NCBI GenBank assembly: GCA_018714485.1
Contig: DVNJ01000018.1
Location: forward strand, 1-45,216
DNA length: 45,216 nt
Direction: 5' to 3'
Origin: Candidatus Caccalectryoclostridium excrementigallinarum
GTDB lineage: Bacteria; Bacillota; Clostridia; Christensenellales; UBA3700
The notes beneath the pieces were generated by a model. It saw nothing but the letters and a program-made list of their open reading frames with translations. It was not told the DNA's origin and ran no database searches. A program made the translations under genes and the position numbers. Within the stretch, counting starts at the first letter, position 1, and each line of letters opens with the position of its first letter. Shown in pieces: positions 45,119-45,216 of the stretch.

Positions 45119-45216
45119 ATGAGATCCAGCAGAGTACGTTTTTTGGTTTACGTTATTACCATTGTGGGCTTTACTGCATTAACGATTGTGCAGGAAGTTT
45201 TAGATAATGCCAATGA
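45119..45216 (+). CDS. start of a membrane or secreted protein cut by the right edge
   Basis: ATG at 45119 follows GGGGGA (45109-45114). The 32 visible codons begin MRSSRVRFLVYVITIVGFTA, a basic start and one hydrophobic helix, then a polar stretch. This fits a signal anchor or first membrane segment. Family unknown. Confidence 0.55.
   Translation, partial: MRSSRVRFLVYVITIVGFTALTIVQEVLDNAN

Overview
The window looks like a chromosome segment of an anaerobic, spore-forming Clostridia-type Firmicute with unusually GC-rich DNA, probably a gut lineage (inference). The grounds are a one-piece pyruvate:ferredoxin oxidoreductase, spmA-spmB, the ecfA1-ecfA2-ecfT-truA-rplM-rpsI order typical of Firmicutes, SD-led genes with -10/-35 promoters close to consensus, and tRNA genes with encoded CCA. 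From about 41.9 kb to the right edge the DNA becomes strikingly AT-rich. It is gene-poor and holds broken genes, which suggests a foreign or decaying element next to a tRNA-Arg gene.

Layout. 1-0.7 kb: the start of a leftward gene at the edge, then a lone acetolactate synthase small subunit. 0.8-4.3 kb: a leftward heterodimeric ABC exporter. 4.4-6.4 kb: glutamine-dependent NAD synthetase, divergent from the exporter. 6.5-7.9 kb: a HipB/HipA-type toxin-antitoxin pair. 8.2-24.2 kb: one long rightward gene train behind a consensus promoter. It comprises a lipoprotein, the full D-glucuronate route (uxaC, an SDR-type fructuronate reductase, uxuA, kdgK, eda), three Gfo/Idh oxidoreductases, a GDPD-like protein, a xylose-isomerase-like TIM barrel, a six-hairpin glycosidase-like protein, a GPH-family sugar symporter and a second lipoprotein, closed by a terminator. 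24.3-25.9 kb: a TM2-domain protein and spmA-spmB. 26.1-29.6 kb: leftward nifJ. 29.8-34.5 kb: ECF transporter energizing module, truA, rplM and rpsI. 34.6-35.5 kb: a non-coding array of strong hairpins. 35.6-41.3 kb: a PI-PLC-like lipoprotein, then an operon of a flavin reductase and a BmrCD-like ABC exporter. 41.3-41.9 kb: tRNA-Glu(CTC) with a decayed partial copy, and tRNA-Arg(CCT). 41.9-45.2 kb: the AT-rich region, with a small element-type protein, a Fic/Doc protein, a broken gene and a gene cut by the right edge.

How the genes fit. The central cluster reads as import of a glucuronide or glucuronate-containing saccharide by the GPH symporter, release of the sugar by the six-hairpin protein and/or an oxidative route built from the Gfo/Idh and TIM-barrel proteins, and conversion of glucuronate to pyruvate and glyceraldehyde-3-phosphate. 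NifJ could then oxidise pyruvate to acetyl-CoA. The glucuronate steps are well supported. The oxidative deglycosylation role is inference.

The most unusual non-gene structure is at 35138-35472. Perfect or near-perfect hairpins there mostly alternate with an identical 7-base linker, ATTTCAC, and a 93-bp block occurs twice with all three differences confined to one hairpin loop. I do not recognise it as a described element.
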